Below are positions 1-6,684 of a stretch of 7,780 nucleotides of DNA, one piece after another. The notes under the pieces were generated by a model. The model did no database searches, was not told where the DNA came from, and was given only the letters and a program-made list of their open reading frames with translations. Made by a program: the position numbers and the translations under genes. The stretch comes from Candidatus Krumholzibacteriia bacterium. GTDB taxonomy: Bacteria > Krumholzibacteriota > Krumholzibacteriia > Krumholzibacteriales > Krumholzibacteriaceae. The stretch lies in contig JAPLKY010000055.1 in assembly GCA_026387805.1 (NCBI GenBank), forward strand, positions 1 to 7,780, in the 5' to 3' direction. Every line of letters starts with the position of its first letter. Position 1 is the stretch's first letter.

Positions 1-519
1 GCTCTCTTCCGCCTCCTCCGGGATGTCGCGCGGAAGATCGAGGGCATTGGAGCCGAATGCATCCTCCTCTGCGCGAATATGATGCACCAGCACGCCGACG
101 CGGTGCAGGGAGAACTGTCCGTCCCGATCGTTCACATAGCCGATACGGCGGGGGCCGCTATTGCCCGACGAGGCATGAAAACCGTCGGCCTCCTCGGCAC
201 GAAGCCGACGATGGAGCTCGATTTCTACAGGAAAAGGCTCAAGGGGCTCGGCATCGAGGCGATCGTCCCCGAAGCGGACGACCGTCTGTTCATCCACGAT
301 ACGATCATGGGCGAGCTCCTCAAGGGGATCTTCAAGCCGGCGAGCAAAGAGCGATTCCTCCGCATCATGCGGGAGCTTCGCACGCGGGGCGCCGAGGGGA
401 TCGTTCTCGGCTGCACCGAGATCCCGCTCCTCGTGAAGCAGGACGACATCGATCTTCCCCTCTTCGACACGCTCGATATCCATGCGCGCGCGGCGGTGGA
501 TTTCGCGCTGCGGGAGTGA
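1..519 (+). CDS. Aspartate/glutamate racemase family protein, 3' part (start lies before the window)
   Basis: The frame is open from base 1 and ends at TGA 517-519, giving 172 visible residues. Family members are usually about 230-240 residues, so roughly 60 N-terminal residues are missing. Two short motifs identify the cofactor-independent Asp/Glu racemase superfamily: LLCANMMH, carrying the first catalytic Cys (visible residue 24), and GCTEIPLL, carrying the second (visible residue 138). The spacing suits the two-lobed fold in which these Cys residues act as acid and base on either face of the substrate alpha-carbon. Both are present, so the enzyme is probably active. It most resembles the YgeA/broad-specificity amino-acid racemase group, but the substrate (Asp, Glu or other) cannot be decided, and hydantoin racemases share this scaffold. 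It is convergent with the exporter operon, with 16 bases between the stops and no clear terminator hairpin. Nothing links it functionally to that operon. Confidence 0.88.
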   Translation, partial: ALFRLLRDVARKIEGIGAECILLCANMMHQHADAVQGELSVPIVHIADTAGAAIARRGMKTVGLLGTKPTMELDFYRKRLKGLGIEAIVPEADDRLFIHDTIMGELLKGIFKPASKERFLRIMRELRTRGAEGIVLGCTEIPLLVKQDDIDLPLFDTLDIHARAAVDFALRE

Positions 520-535
520 CCTGATCGAGACCGCT

Positions 536-1195
536 CTAGCGTTGGAAGAGGCCGGCGATCTGAATGCCCTTTTCCATGGACTCGCGGAGGAGCTCCGGGT
601 CGACCCGCACCGAGTGCCGGTAGACGATGAGCGTTCGCCCGTCGGCCTCCACGCACAATCCGGGCTCCGATTCAAAGAACATCAGCACGCGGCTCGTGAA
701 GACGCTGCGGATGGCGGCGTCATCCGGGCCCCGCAGAAGATACTTCTTGGAGAAAGTGGGATTGCTCTCGAAATCGATGTCCTGATAGCCCATCATCGAA
801 CCGAGCTTGTGAAACACGTTCTCCGGCCGCATGGTGAATGCGGGCAGGTTTCGTCCCTGCGGTCGGAGCGAGATCACGGTCTGGCTCCATGTATGCTGAT
901 GCTTGCCGGCCCCGACGGTATACTGATAGTCGAAGATCGCGATATTCGAATCCCGCACTGTGCCCCGCATCAAATTCCTGATCTTCTTGGATCGTCCCTG
1001 CAAAAAGAGATGGAACGCGGCATGCTCGGACATCGCCGCCTCGTCCCCCTCGGGCGCGAATGCGAGCTTCAGATCACCGGCGACCCGCGCCATCGCCTCG
1101 GCACGCTTCTTCTGCGAGCGATGGTTGAAGAAGATGACGACCCCGACGAGCGCCGCCGCGACGAGCACCAGAAGTATCGCGAGGTTCGTGTTCAT
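536..1195 (-). CDS. Hypothetical membrane-anchored protein, last gene of the exporter operon
   Basis: A 219-residue protein that I do not recognise with confidence. Residues 6-24 form one strongly hydrophobic helix, followed by a basic stretch (HRSQKKR), so the N-terminus probably spans the membrane and the remaining ~190 residues lie in the cytoplasm. The soluble part is mixed alpha/beta, with a run of beta-strand-like segments around residues 84-110 (IAIFDYQY, then QTVISL) and a late segment at 178-194 resembling 'GLCVEADGRTLIVYR'. This pattern recalls small one-helix DUF3137-like proteins, but that is a guess. It starts 35 bases after the permease stop, and its ribosome site is weak (AAGGCGG, rather far upstream). 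Position and strand suggest co-transcription with the exporter. A small hairpin (1215-1230) in the gap could lower its expression. Function unknown. Confidence 0.75.
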   Translation of the reverse strand: MNTNLAILLVLVAAALVGVVIFFNHRSQKKRAEAMARVAGDLKLAFAPEGDEAAMSEHAAFHLFLQGRSKKIRNLMRGTVRDSNIAIFDYQYTVGAGKHQHTWSQTVISLRPQGRNLPAFTMRPENVFHKLGSMMGYQDIDFESNPTFSKKYLLRGPDDAAIRSVFTSRVLMFFESEPGLCVEADGRTLIVYRHSVRVDPELLRESMEKGIQIAGLFQR

Positions 1196-1214
1196 AGCCG
1201 AATTTCACCGCCTT

Positions 1215-1230
1215 GCCGCACGCCTGCGGC
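1215..1230 (-). other. Intercistronic hairpin after the permease stop codon
   Basis: GCCGCA (1215-1220), loop CGCC, TGCGGC (1225-1230) form a perfect 6-bp GC-rich stem directly after the permease stop codon as transcribed on the minus strand. No run of T follows on that strand, so it does not look like an intrinsic terminator. It may stabilise the 3' end of the exporter mRNA or partly attenuate the last gene. A stem this short can arise by chance in GC-rich DNA. Confidence 0.3.
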
Positions 1231-2448
1231 TCATTCGTAGTGCAACGCCTCGATCGGATTGAGCGCGGCCGCCTTTTTCGCCGGGTAGAATCCGAAGAAG
1301 ATCCCGATGATGCCGGAAAACAGGAACGAGATCGTGATCGTCAGCGGATCAACGACGATGGACGCCGAGATCGCCCTGCCGATCACCCCGGCCGTCACGA
1401 GCCCGAGGAGAATGCCGAGCAAGCCCCCCATGAGGCTGATGATGGCGGCCTCGATGAGAAACTGCACGAGCACGTCGGCCTCGCGCGCGCCGATCGCGAG
1501 TCTGATCCCGATCTCCCTCGTCCGTTCCGTCACCGATACGAGCATGATGTTCATGATTCCGATGCCTCCGACGAGGAGCGATACGCCGGCGACCGCGCTG
1601 AGAAGAAGCGTCATCATCCTCGTCACGGAGGTCGCCATCTCGTTGAGCTCGGTCTGAGTGCGGATCGAGAAGTTGTTGTCCTCGGAACCGGCCAGCCGGT
1701 GCGATCGCCGCATGATGGCCTCTACTTCGCTTCTCGCCGCATCGGTCTCACGCTCCGAAACGGCGCTCACGGTGATGCTGTTGATCCACTTCCCGTCACC
1801 CAGACGGAACAGAACGGTCGTGGAGGGCGCGAGAATGATATCGTCCTGGTCCGACCCCATCATGTTCTGCCCTTTCTTGCTCAGCACGCCGACAACGGTG
1901 AAGGGCACGTTGCCGACGCGGATCCGTGCGCCGATCGGATCCTGCCCGGGGAAAAGCGTATCGGCCACGGTAGCGCCGAGGACCGCGACCTTGGCCATCG
2001 TCTTGACGTCGCGATCGGTGAAGAACGCGCCTCGGTCGACGGGCCAGCTTCGGATAATGGTGTAGTTCGCCGTGACGCCCTGCACGCTCGTGAACCAGTT
2101 GTTTCTTCCCGCGATCACCTGGGCGCTCTCGCGGACCACCGGGGAGACCTGCGTGACGAGCGTGGCCTCCTTTTCGATCTTCTCCGCGTCGGCCAGCGTG
2201 AGCGTGTGCCAGCTCCCCGCCCCGCGGCTCACCCCTCCGAAGCCGCTCGCCCCCGGCATGACCATGAGAAGGTTCGTTCCCATGGATTGGATCTTCCCGG
2301 AAATGTCGGCCTGCGTCCCCTTCCCGACCGAAATGAGCGCGATCACCGAGGCGACGCCGATGATGATGCCGAGCATCGTGAGAAAGCTGCGCATCCTGTT
2401 CTTCATGATGCTCTTGAGGGCTACCTTGATGAGGCTCTTCCATTTCAT
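1231..2448 (-). CDS. MacB-type ABC transporter permease (MacB periplasmic core + FtsX domains)
   Basis: A 405-residue inner-membrane protein with the standard layout of stand-alone MacB/FtsX permeases. Transmembrane helix 1 is at about 21-43, a large periplasmic domain (MacB_PCD type) at about 45-270, and three C-terminal helices at about 278-304, 328-357 and 370-390. Diagnostic motifs are the conserved TERTREIGIRLAIGA segment after helix 2 (residues 307-321), which forms the coupling region to the ATPase, and the C-terminal YPAKKAAALNPIEALHYE block. Members of this family are mechanotransmitters: ATP hydrolysis in the cytoplasm moves the periplasmic domain rather than carrying substrate through the membrane. 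The gene overlaps the ATPase stop by four bases (ATGA, 2448-2445), implying translational coupling and equal synthesis. With the adaptor and TolC-like gene upstream it completes a tripartite exporter. Substrates of relatives include macrolides, peptides, toxins and siderophores; the substrate here is unknown. Confidence 0.93.
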   Translation of the reverse strand: MKWKSLIKVALKSIMKNRMRSFLTMLGIIIGVASVIALISVGKGTQADISGKIQSMGTNLLMVMPGASGFGGVSRGAGSWHTLTLADAEKIEKEATLVTQVSPVVRESAQVIAGRNNWFTSVQGVTANYTIIRSWPVDRGAFFTDRDVKTMAKVAVLGATVADTLFPGQDPIGARIRVGNVPFTVVGVLSKKGQNMMGSDQDDIILAPSTTVLFRLGDGKWINSITVSAVSERETDAARSEVEAIMRRSHRLAGSEDNNFSIRTQTELNEMATSVTRMMTLLLSAVAGVSLLVGGIGIMNIMLVSVTERTREIGIRLAIGAREADVLVQFLIEAAIISLMGGLLGILLGLVTAGVIGRAISASIVVDPLTITISFLFSGIIGIFFGFYPAKKAAALNPIEALHYE

Positions 2449-3128
2449 AACACTTCATCCTTTATGATGCGTCCGTCGCGGAGCTCTATAGCGCGCCGCG
2501 CCTGATGGGCGATGTCCGGCTCGTGCGTGACGAGAATGATCGTCATACCTTGTCGATTCAAATCCCTGAAGATCTCGATGACCTCCATCGACGTCGTCGT
2601 ATCGAGGTTCCCCGTGGGCTCGTCGGCGAGGAGAATTGAGGGCTCGTTGATGAGCGCCCTCGCGATCGCGACCCGCTGCTGCTCCCCGCCCGAAAGCTTG
2701 TTCGGCTCGTGATGCAGCCGGTCCCCGAGGCCGACGCGAGTGAGAACCTCGACGGCCTTCCCCGCCGGATTCTTTATGCGCCCGGCACGGTCATAGAGCA
2801 GCGGCAACTCCACGTTCTCCAACGCCGAGGTGCGCGGAAGAAGGTTGAATCCCTGGAACACGAAACCGATCTTCTCATTCCGGATGTCGGCGAGCTCGCG
2901 CTTGCTGAGCCCGCTGACCTGAATCCCCCCGAGAACATACTCCCCTCCGCTCGGGAGGTCGAGGCATCCGAGAATATTGAGCATTGTCGATTTGCCCGAG
3001 CCCGATGCTCCCGTGATCGCGAGAAACTCGCGCTCCTCGACCTTCATGTCGACGCCGCGGAGCGCATGAACGTCGATATCCCCCATACGATAGGTCTTCG
3101 TGAGATTCTTCAATTCGATGAGAGCCAT
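2445..3128 (-). CDS. MacB/LolD-type ABC transporter ATP-binding protein
   Basis: A 227-residue nucleotide-binding subunit with every catalytic motif intact: Walker A GASGSGKST (40-48), Q-loop Gln92 in FVFQGFNLLP, signature LSGGEQQR (145-152), Walker B ILLADE with catalytic Glu170, D-loop NLD (174-176) and H-loop His202 in VTHEPDIA. The length and the EPTGNLDTTTS context are typical of the MacB/LolD/FtsE group, where the ATPase is a separate polypeptide that pairs with an FtsX-like permease. It is expected to dimerise on the cytoplasmic face and drive the permease encoded next. The start at 3128 is supported by AAAGGA seven bases upstream, inside the 12-base gap after the adaptor gene. LolD-type lipoprotein sorting is an alternative for the ATPase alone, but the adaptor and TolC partners favour a MacAB-TolC-type pump. 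Confidence 0.95.
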   Translation of the reverse strand: MALIELKNLTKTYRMGDIDVHALRGVDMKVEEREFLAITGASGSGKSTMLNILGCLDLPSGGEYVLGGIQVSGLSKRELADIRNEKIGFVFQGFNLLPRTSALENVELPLLYDRAGRIKNPAGKAVEVLTRVGLGDRLHHEPNKLSGGEQQRVAIARALINEPSILLADEPTGNLDTTTSMEVIEIFRDLNRQGMTIILVTHEPDIAHQARRAIELRDGRIIKDEVL

Positions 3129-3140
3129 TTCCTCGTCCTT

Positions 3141-4487
3141 TCAGAATCCGCCCCGGTGCCCGCCGCCCCCGCGCGGAGGAGTCGGCAGACCGAAGGGAGT
3201 CACGGCGGTCTTCTTCGTCTTGCCCGTCGTGACGATCTCCGTGATCACCTGCATCCCTTCCACGAGGACGCGGCTCTCCTTCACCTCGGTATTACGGCCG
3301 TCCGTCGCGCCCGGCACGAAGAACGCGACCGCCGGCTCGCCGTCCTTGCCCATGTAGAATACGCGGCTCGGGCCGGACGCGCCGTTCGAGGCGCCGGCGC
3401 CGCCCGCAAAACCGGGAAAGCCCGCTCCTCCCCGATGCGCGCCTCCCCGGCCGCCCCGACCGCCGCCCGCCGACGCCTTCCCCGAGTCATCGCGCGAGCT
3501 GTCGGCTCCTTCGGGATGCCGTGCGGCCATATCCTTCCGGGTGTTTTTCATGATCTTGTCGAGCATCGCCTGGTCCGGCTTGAACTGTATCGCGGCGTTC
3601 GGCACGAGGAGGACGCCCTTCTTCTCCTCGATGATGAAATCGACCGTGGCGGTCATCCCGGGAAGGAGCTTGCCGCTCTCGTTCGAGGCGTCCACAACGT
3701 CCGTGTAGTTCACGACGTTCTGGAGTATCGCGGACTGGAGGCGCACCTGCCGCACGGTACCCGTGAATTTGTCGTCCGGATACGCTTGCACGGCGAACTC
3801 CACCCGCTGGCCCTCCCTGATGACACCGATGTCGCTCTCGTCAACGTTGACATCGATCTGCATCGACTTCAGATCGGTCGCGATGATGAAGAGGGTCGGC
3901 GCCTGGAAGCTCGCCTGGATCGTCTGGCCGGCGTCCACGCTCCGCTGGATGACCGTTCCATCTATCGGCGATGTGATCGTTGTGTACTCGAGGTTCCTCA
4001 GCGCGCGTTTCAGGGCCGCCTCCGCGGACTGGTTCGAGGCGACCGCCGCGTCGTAGTTCGTCTTGATCGTGATGAACTCGGTCGCGGAAAGGTATCCCTT
4101 GTCGTAGAGCGGCTTGTTCCGGTCGTATTCCGCCTGGGCCTGGTTGAGCTGGGCCCTGCTCCTCAGCACCCCGGCACGCGCGTCGAATACCTGGGAGGCG
4201 ACGATCGTCGTATCGAGGACGGCGAGCACTTGCCCCGCCTTCACCTCGCTGTTGAAATCGACATAGATCTTGTTGATGATCCCCGATACCTGCGCGCCGA
4301 CGTTTACCGAATTCACGGCGTTCACCGTCCCCGTGCTCGACACCGTGTTGACGATGTCCCCCCGCTTCACCTCGCCAAACTGCATGGTGCCGCTGTTTTT
4401 CGCGCCTCGCACGTGTCTGATGACGCCGATCCCCACGGCGACGGCGGCCACCATACATACGACGATCAAGATACTCTTTCTCTTCAT
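3141..4487 (-). CDS. MacA/HlyD-family periplasmic adaptor (membrane fusion protein) with Gly-rich insert
   Basis: A 448-residue adaptor linking the inner-membrane pump to the outer-membrane channel. Residues 5-24 are a single N-terminal signal-anchor helix. The first lipoyl half (about 62-93, including VNVGAQVSGIINKIYVD) and second half (about 168-190, including ITSPIDGTVIQRSVDAGQTI) flank a helical hairpin at about 95-165, the part that docks on TolC. Beta-barrel and membrane-proximal regions follow (about 208-300 and 375-428). MacA proteins are usually about 370-390 residues; the extra length is mostly a charged stretch (about 305-335) and a Gly/Arg/Ala-rich tract (340-373) between VPNAAIQF and SRVFYMG, plus a second Gly/His tail at 437-448. 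The start at 4487 has GGAGG nine bases upstream. It lies 48 bases after the TolC-like gene and 12 before the ATPase, within the operon. Confidence 0.92.
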   Translation of the reverse strand: MKRKSILIVVCMVAAVAVGIGVIRHVRGAKNSGTMQFGEVKRGDIVNTVSSTGTVNAVNSVNVGAQVSGIINKIYVDFNSEVKAGQVLAVLDTTIVASQVFDARAGVLRSRAQLNQAQAEYDRNKPLYDKGYLSATEFITIKTNYDAAVASNQSAEAALKRALRNLEYTTITSPIDGTVIQRSVDAGQTIQASFQAPTLFIIATDLKSMQIDVNVDESDIGVIREGQRVEFAVQAYPDDKFTGTVRQVRLQSAILQNVVNYTDVVDASNESGKLLPGMTATVDFIIEEKKGVLLVPNAAIQFKPDQAMLDKIMKNTRKDMAARHPEGADSSRDDSGKASAGGGRGGRGGAHRGGAGFPGFAGGAGASNGASGPSRVFYMGKDGEPAVAFFVPGATDGRNTEVKESRVLVEGMQVITEIVTTGKTKKTAVTPFGLPTPPRGGGGHRGGF

Positions 4488-4535
4488 AATGCTTCTCCTC
4501 CCACGACGCGCATCGTTGAAACCGCGTTCATGCGA

Positions 4536-5900
4536 TCAATCGAAAAGCGGCATCGCCCTGTCGATGCCCCCCGAATAGTACAGTACGGCGATGCCCTTTA
4601 CGAAATGGCTGTATTTCGCGTTGATGAGATTGTATGAGCTTTGAAGACTCGACGCGCGCGCCTGCATGAGCTCCACGAGCGTCGAGGCGCCCACTTTGTA
4701 TCGCTCTTCCATGTTATCGAGCGCCTGCGCGCTGTACTTGGACTGCGCTTGAGCCACATCGACCGCTTTCCGGGCGGTCGCATAATCCTCGAGCGCCTGG
4801 CGAATCTCGACGCCGGTCTGTCGCTCGAGCTTCTCGGCGCCCAGCTGCGCCTGCCGGAGGCCGACCTTCGCCTGCGCGACGCTGTTGTACGTGCCGAGAC
4901 GGTCGAAGATCGGAATGGAGAGAGAAAGGCCGATCGAGCCGTTCAGATTGTTATTGTAGAATTGGTCGTTAAAACCGTAGCTTCCCGGGTCCCGGTAGCT
5001 CGTCCCCGCGCCCGCCGAGAGAGACAGGGTCGGCCAGTATCCCGCCCGGCTCGCCGTTATCTGTTTCTTCGCGGCCTCCACCTGCAGACGCTGCGCCGCC
5101 AGATCGGTACGGCTCGCCATCGCCTCGCGCGCCGCGTCGGCCGGGAGAAAACCCGTGAGTGCGACGCCTATGCCCTCCACGTCCGGAACGATAATCGTGC
5201 ACTCGATTCCGGGATCGACCGCCATGATTTTCAGGAGATTGAACTTGTCGACCTCGAAGTCGCGCCGGGCGATCAACAAGCGGGATTCCGCGTCCGCTGC
5301 GTTCGCCTGCTGCTGATAGAGATCGACAATCGGGCGTTTGCCCGAATTGGTGAACGCCTCTATCTGCGCCAGCAGGCTGCGCTGCGACTCGAGATATTGC
5401 TCGTCGACCTTGATAAGGTCCCCGTCGAGCACAACGAGGACAAACTGCTGCACGGTCTCGAATATCACCTGTTCGCGGCTTCTCTCATAGCTCTTTCGCT
5501 GCGCTTCGAGCTGGAGCTGGGATTGTTTGAGCGCGGCGATCCTCCCGAATCCCGTGAAGATATCGAGGCCCGAAGATACCGACAGATTCATCGAGTTTGA
5601 ATGGCTCCATTCGAACCGGTTGGAAAGAGTGTCATAATCCTTTCCGTAGCCCCTCGATGCCCCCAGGGAAGCTCTGACACTGGGAAGGAAATCCATCTTG
5701 TTGCTTCTGACCGATATCCTCTGGATCTCGGTCTGATTTGCCGCCTGCTTGAGATCGACGTTCGCCTTGAGCGCCGTCTCTATCGCGTCCTTGAGCGTAA
5801 TCGCCCTCGTCTCCGCCCCTCGCGCGGGCTCCGTGACGGCGCCCGCCCAGCACAGAAACGCGCATGCGCAGATCACGCATCCTCTTCGTATTCTTCTCAT
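4536..5900 (-). CDS. TolC-family outer-membrane efflux protein
   Basis: A 454-residue outer-membrane factor, of normal length for the family. Residues 1-29 look like a Sec signal peptide (basic MRRIRRG, a hydrophobic core rich in Cys, then ARG before AET). The mature part shows the two-fold repeat of outer-membrane efflux proteins: helix-rich segments at about 33-80, 120-225, 253-287 and 343-430, and aromatic/Ser/Asn-rich strand segments at about 72-115 and 288-332 that would build the trimeric beta-barrel. Motifs include LKDAIETALKAN near the start and YKVGASTLVELMQAR near the end, both typical. The frame is open to an ATG at 5942, but 5900 is preferred: GGGGGAG (5912-5906) sits five bases upstream and the signal peptide then begins at Met1. 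The gene starts two bases after the stop of the LTxxQ gene. It supplies the channel for the adaptor and pump encoded next, so the exporter need not borrow a TolC from elsewhere. Confidence 0.93.
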   Translation of the reverse strand: MRRIRRGCVICACAFLCWAGAVTEPARGAETRAITLKDAIETALKANVDLKQAANQTEIQRISVRSNKMDFLPSVRASLGASRGYGKDYDTLSNRFEWSHSNSMNLSVSSGLDIFTGFGRIAALKQSQLQLEAQRKSYERSREQVIFETVQQFVLVVLDGDLIKVDEQYLESQRSLLAQIEAFTNSGKRPIVDLYQQQANAADAESRLLIARRDFEVDKFNLLKIMAVDPGIECTIIVPDVEGIGVALTGFLPADAAREAMASRTDLAAQRLQVEAAKKQITASRAGYWPTLSLSAGAGTSYRDPGSYGFNDQFYNNNLNGSIGLSLSIPIFDRLGTYNSVAQAKVGLRQAQLGAEKLERQTGVEIRQALEDYATARKAVDVAQAQSKYSAQALDNMEERYKVGASTLVELMQARASSLQSSYNLINAKYSHFVKGIAVLYYSGGIDRAMPLFD

Positions 5901-5902
5901 GC

Positions 5903-6355
5903 CTACTCCCCCGGTCCTCTCTCGTGCTTCCGGCCGCCCCACTCGTGTCTCCCGCCTCCCCGCCTGTCCATTTCCTCGTGCATCTTCTCGATGCCGGCGT
6001 CGTACTTCGCCTGCTGCTCGGGAGTCAGTATTTCCCGTATCTTCCCTTCCATCTCGGTCATGACCGCTCTGATCCCGGTGCGCGCTTGCTGCTCGAACTC
6101 CCTGAATCGCGGCTCGAAATCCCGCACGATGCCTTCGACCGCGGCGCGCTGGTCGGGCGTCAGTGACAGATCCGCCGTGAGCCTCTCCGCGATGGGTTTA
6201 TGCACACCCCGGGGCGGGCCGCTTCTCATGACCTGCAGATAATGGCCGCGTATGAGGGCGGTTGCCGAGAGTCCGCCGACGATCGCGCCGACGATGAATA
6301 CGGCGATCACGCCGGACCACAATCTCCACTTCCCTTTCGCTTCATTTCCAGACAT
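5903..6355 (-). CDS. Membrane-anchored LTxxQ (Spy/CpxP/CnrX-like, Metal_resist-type) periplasmic protein, probable sensor
   Basis: A 150-residue protein with a short basic cytoplasmic N-terminus, one hydrophobic helix at about 13-34 and a periplasmic all-helical domain. Two LTPxQ motifs, LTPDQ (65-69) and LTPEQQAKYD (110-119), mark the Spy/CpxP/ZraP/CnrX superfamily, which form hooked four-helix hairpins and act as periplasmic chaperones or stress and metal sensors. Unlike Spy and CpxP it keeps its membrane anchor, like CnrX. Candidate metal ligands are present but not proven: His38, His52, a KMHEEM segment (Met125, His126, Met129), and a Gly/Arg/His-rich tail with His137 and His144. The start at 6355 has a purine-rich AAGGGGGA about eight bases upstream. 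It lies 23 bases after the probable anti-sigma gene and two before the TolC-like gene. This place in an ECF operon suggests it senses envelope stress or a ligand and relays it to the anti-sigma factor. A plain chaperone for the exporter is the alternative. Confidence 0.82.
   Translation of the reverse strand: MSGNEAKGKWRLWSGVIAVFIVGAIVGGLSATALIRGHYLQVMRSGPPRGVHKPIAERLTADLSLTPDQRAAVEGIVRDFEPRFREFEQQARTGIRAVMTEMEGKIREILTPEQQAKYDAGIEKMHEEMDRRGGGRHEWGGRKHERGPGE
5906..5912 (-). promoter_or_regulatory. Ribosome binding site deciding the TolC-family start
   Basis: Minus-strand GGGGGAG followed by five bases (TAGGC) and the ATG at 5900. It lies inside the last codons of the LTxxQ gene, so the two genes are probably translationally coupled. 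The ATG at 5942 lies upstream of it and would leave the signal peptide internal. Confidence 0.6.
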
Positions 6356-6378
6356 GTCTCATTCCCCCTTGCCGTCGT

Positions 6379-6684
6379 TCAGATAATGAAATCCATCGGA
6401 TTCTCGAGATAGCGCAACGCGAGCTCCTGGTAGTCGACGAATCCGTTCGAGAATACGTACACGAGCAAGAGCAGCGCGACGACGCAGGCGGCCGCCGAAA
6501 AACGCCACGCAAACCGCCCGATTTGCAGCTGAACGCCGTTCGGCGCCTCGCCCGCCCCCATCCGGCGTATCTCGCGCATCACCGATTCGCGCGATTCCGC
6601 GCCCAACGTCCGGGACTCCCCCGAGCGATACGCGGAAAACAGACGCGATTCCAGCTCGTCGAGCTTCTTCCGGTTACGTTTCAT
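6379..6684 (-). CDS. Small single-helix membrane protein, probable anti-sigma factor
   Basis: A 101-residue protein with a charged, helical N-terminal region of about 57 residues (KLDELESRLFSAYRSG, then ESVMREIRRM), one transmembrane helix at about 61-80 and a short C-terminal stretch of about 20 residues. No zinc anti-sigma HxxxCxxC motif is present. I recognise no family by sequence. The role is inferred from topology (cytoplasmic N-terminus, one helix) and from its place immediately after an ECF sigma gene, as in CnrY-like and other one-helix anti-sigma factors. An in-frame ATG at 6693 is possible, but the strong AAGGAGG (6700-6694) would directly abut it; the ATG at 6684 is nine bases from that site and is preferred. 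Either way the gene overlaps the sigma gene's 3' end (11 bases for 6684), implying coupled synthesis in a fixed ratio, as expected for a sigma/anti-sigma pair. Confidence 0.7.
   Translation of the reverse strand: MKRNRKKLDELESRLFSAYRSGESRTLGAESRESVMREIRRMGAGEAPNGVQLQIGRFAWRFSAAACVVALLLLVYVFSNGFVDYQELALRYLENPMDFII

Noticed and set aside
520..535. Bidirectional terminator between the convergent racemase and operon ends
   Set aside because: Only 16 bases separate the stops, and neither a stable stem nor a T tract is visible there or just beside it.
1213..2505. Plus-strand open frame (about 430 codons) opposite the permease gene
   Set aside because: It is a highly charged, low-complexity product with no recognisable family, and the opposite strand encodes a convincing MacB permease across the same bases.
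2709..4637. Long plus-strand open frame (about 640 codons) opposite the adaptor and ATPase genes
   Set aside because: The product is rich in Arg, His, Asp and Leu with no domain or motif, as expected for the complement of GC-rich coding DNA. The minus-strand frames here contain intact ABC ATPase and adaptor motifs.
5858..5900. Lipoprotein signal in the TolC-like protein, because its signal peptide has several Cys residues
   Set aside because: None of the Cys residues has a proper lipobox before it ([LVI][ASTVI][GAS]C), and a normal cleavage site (ARG before AET) follows.
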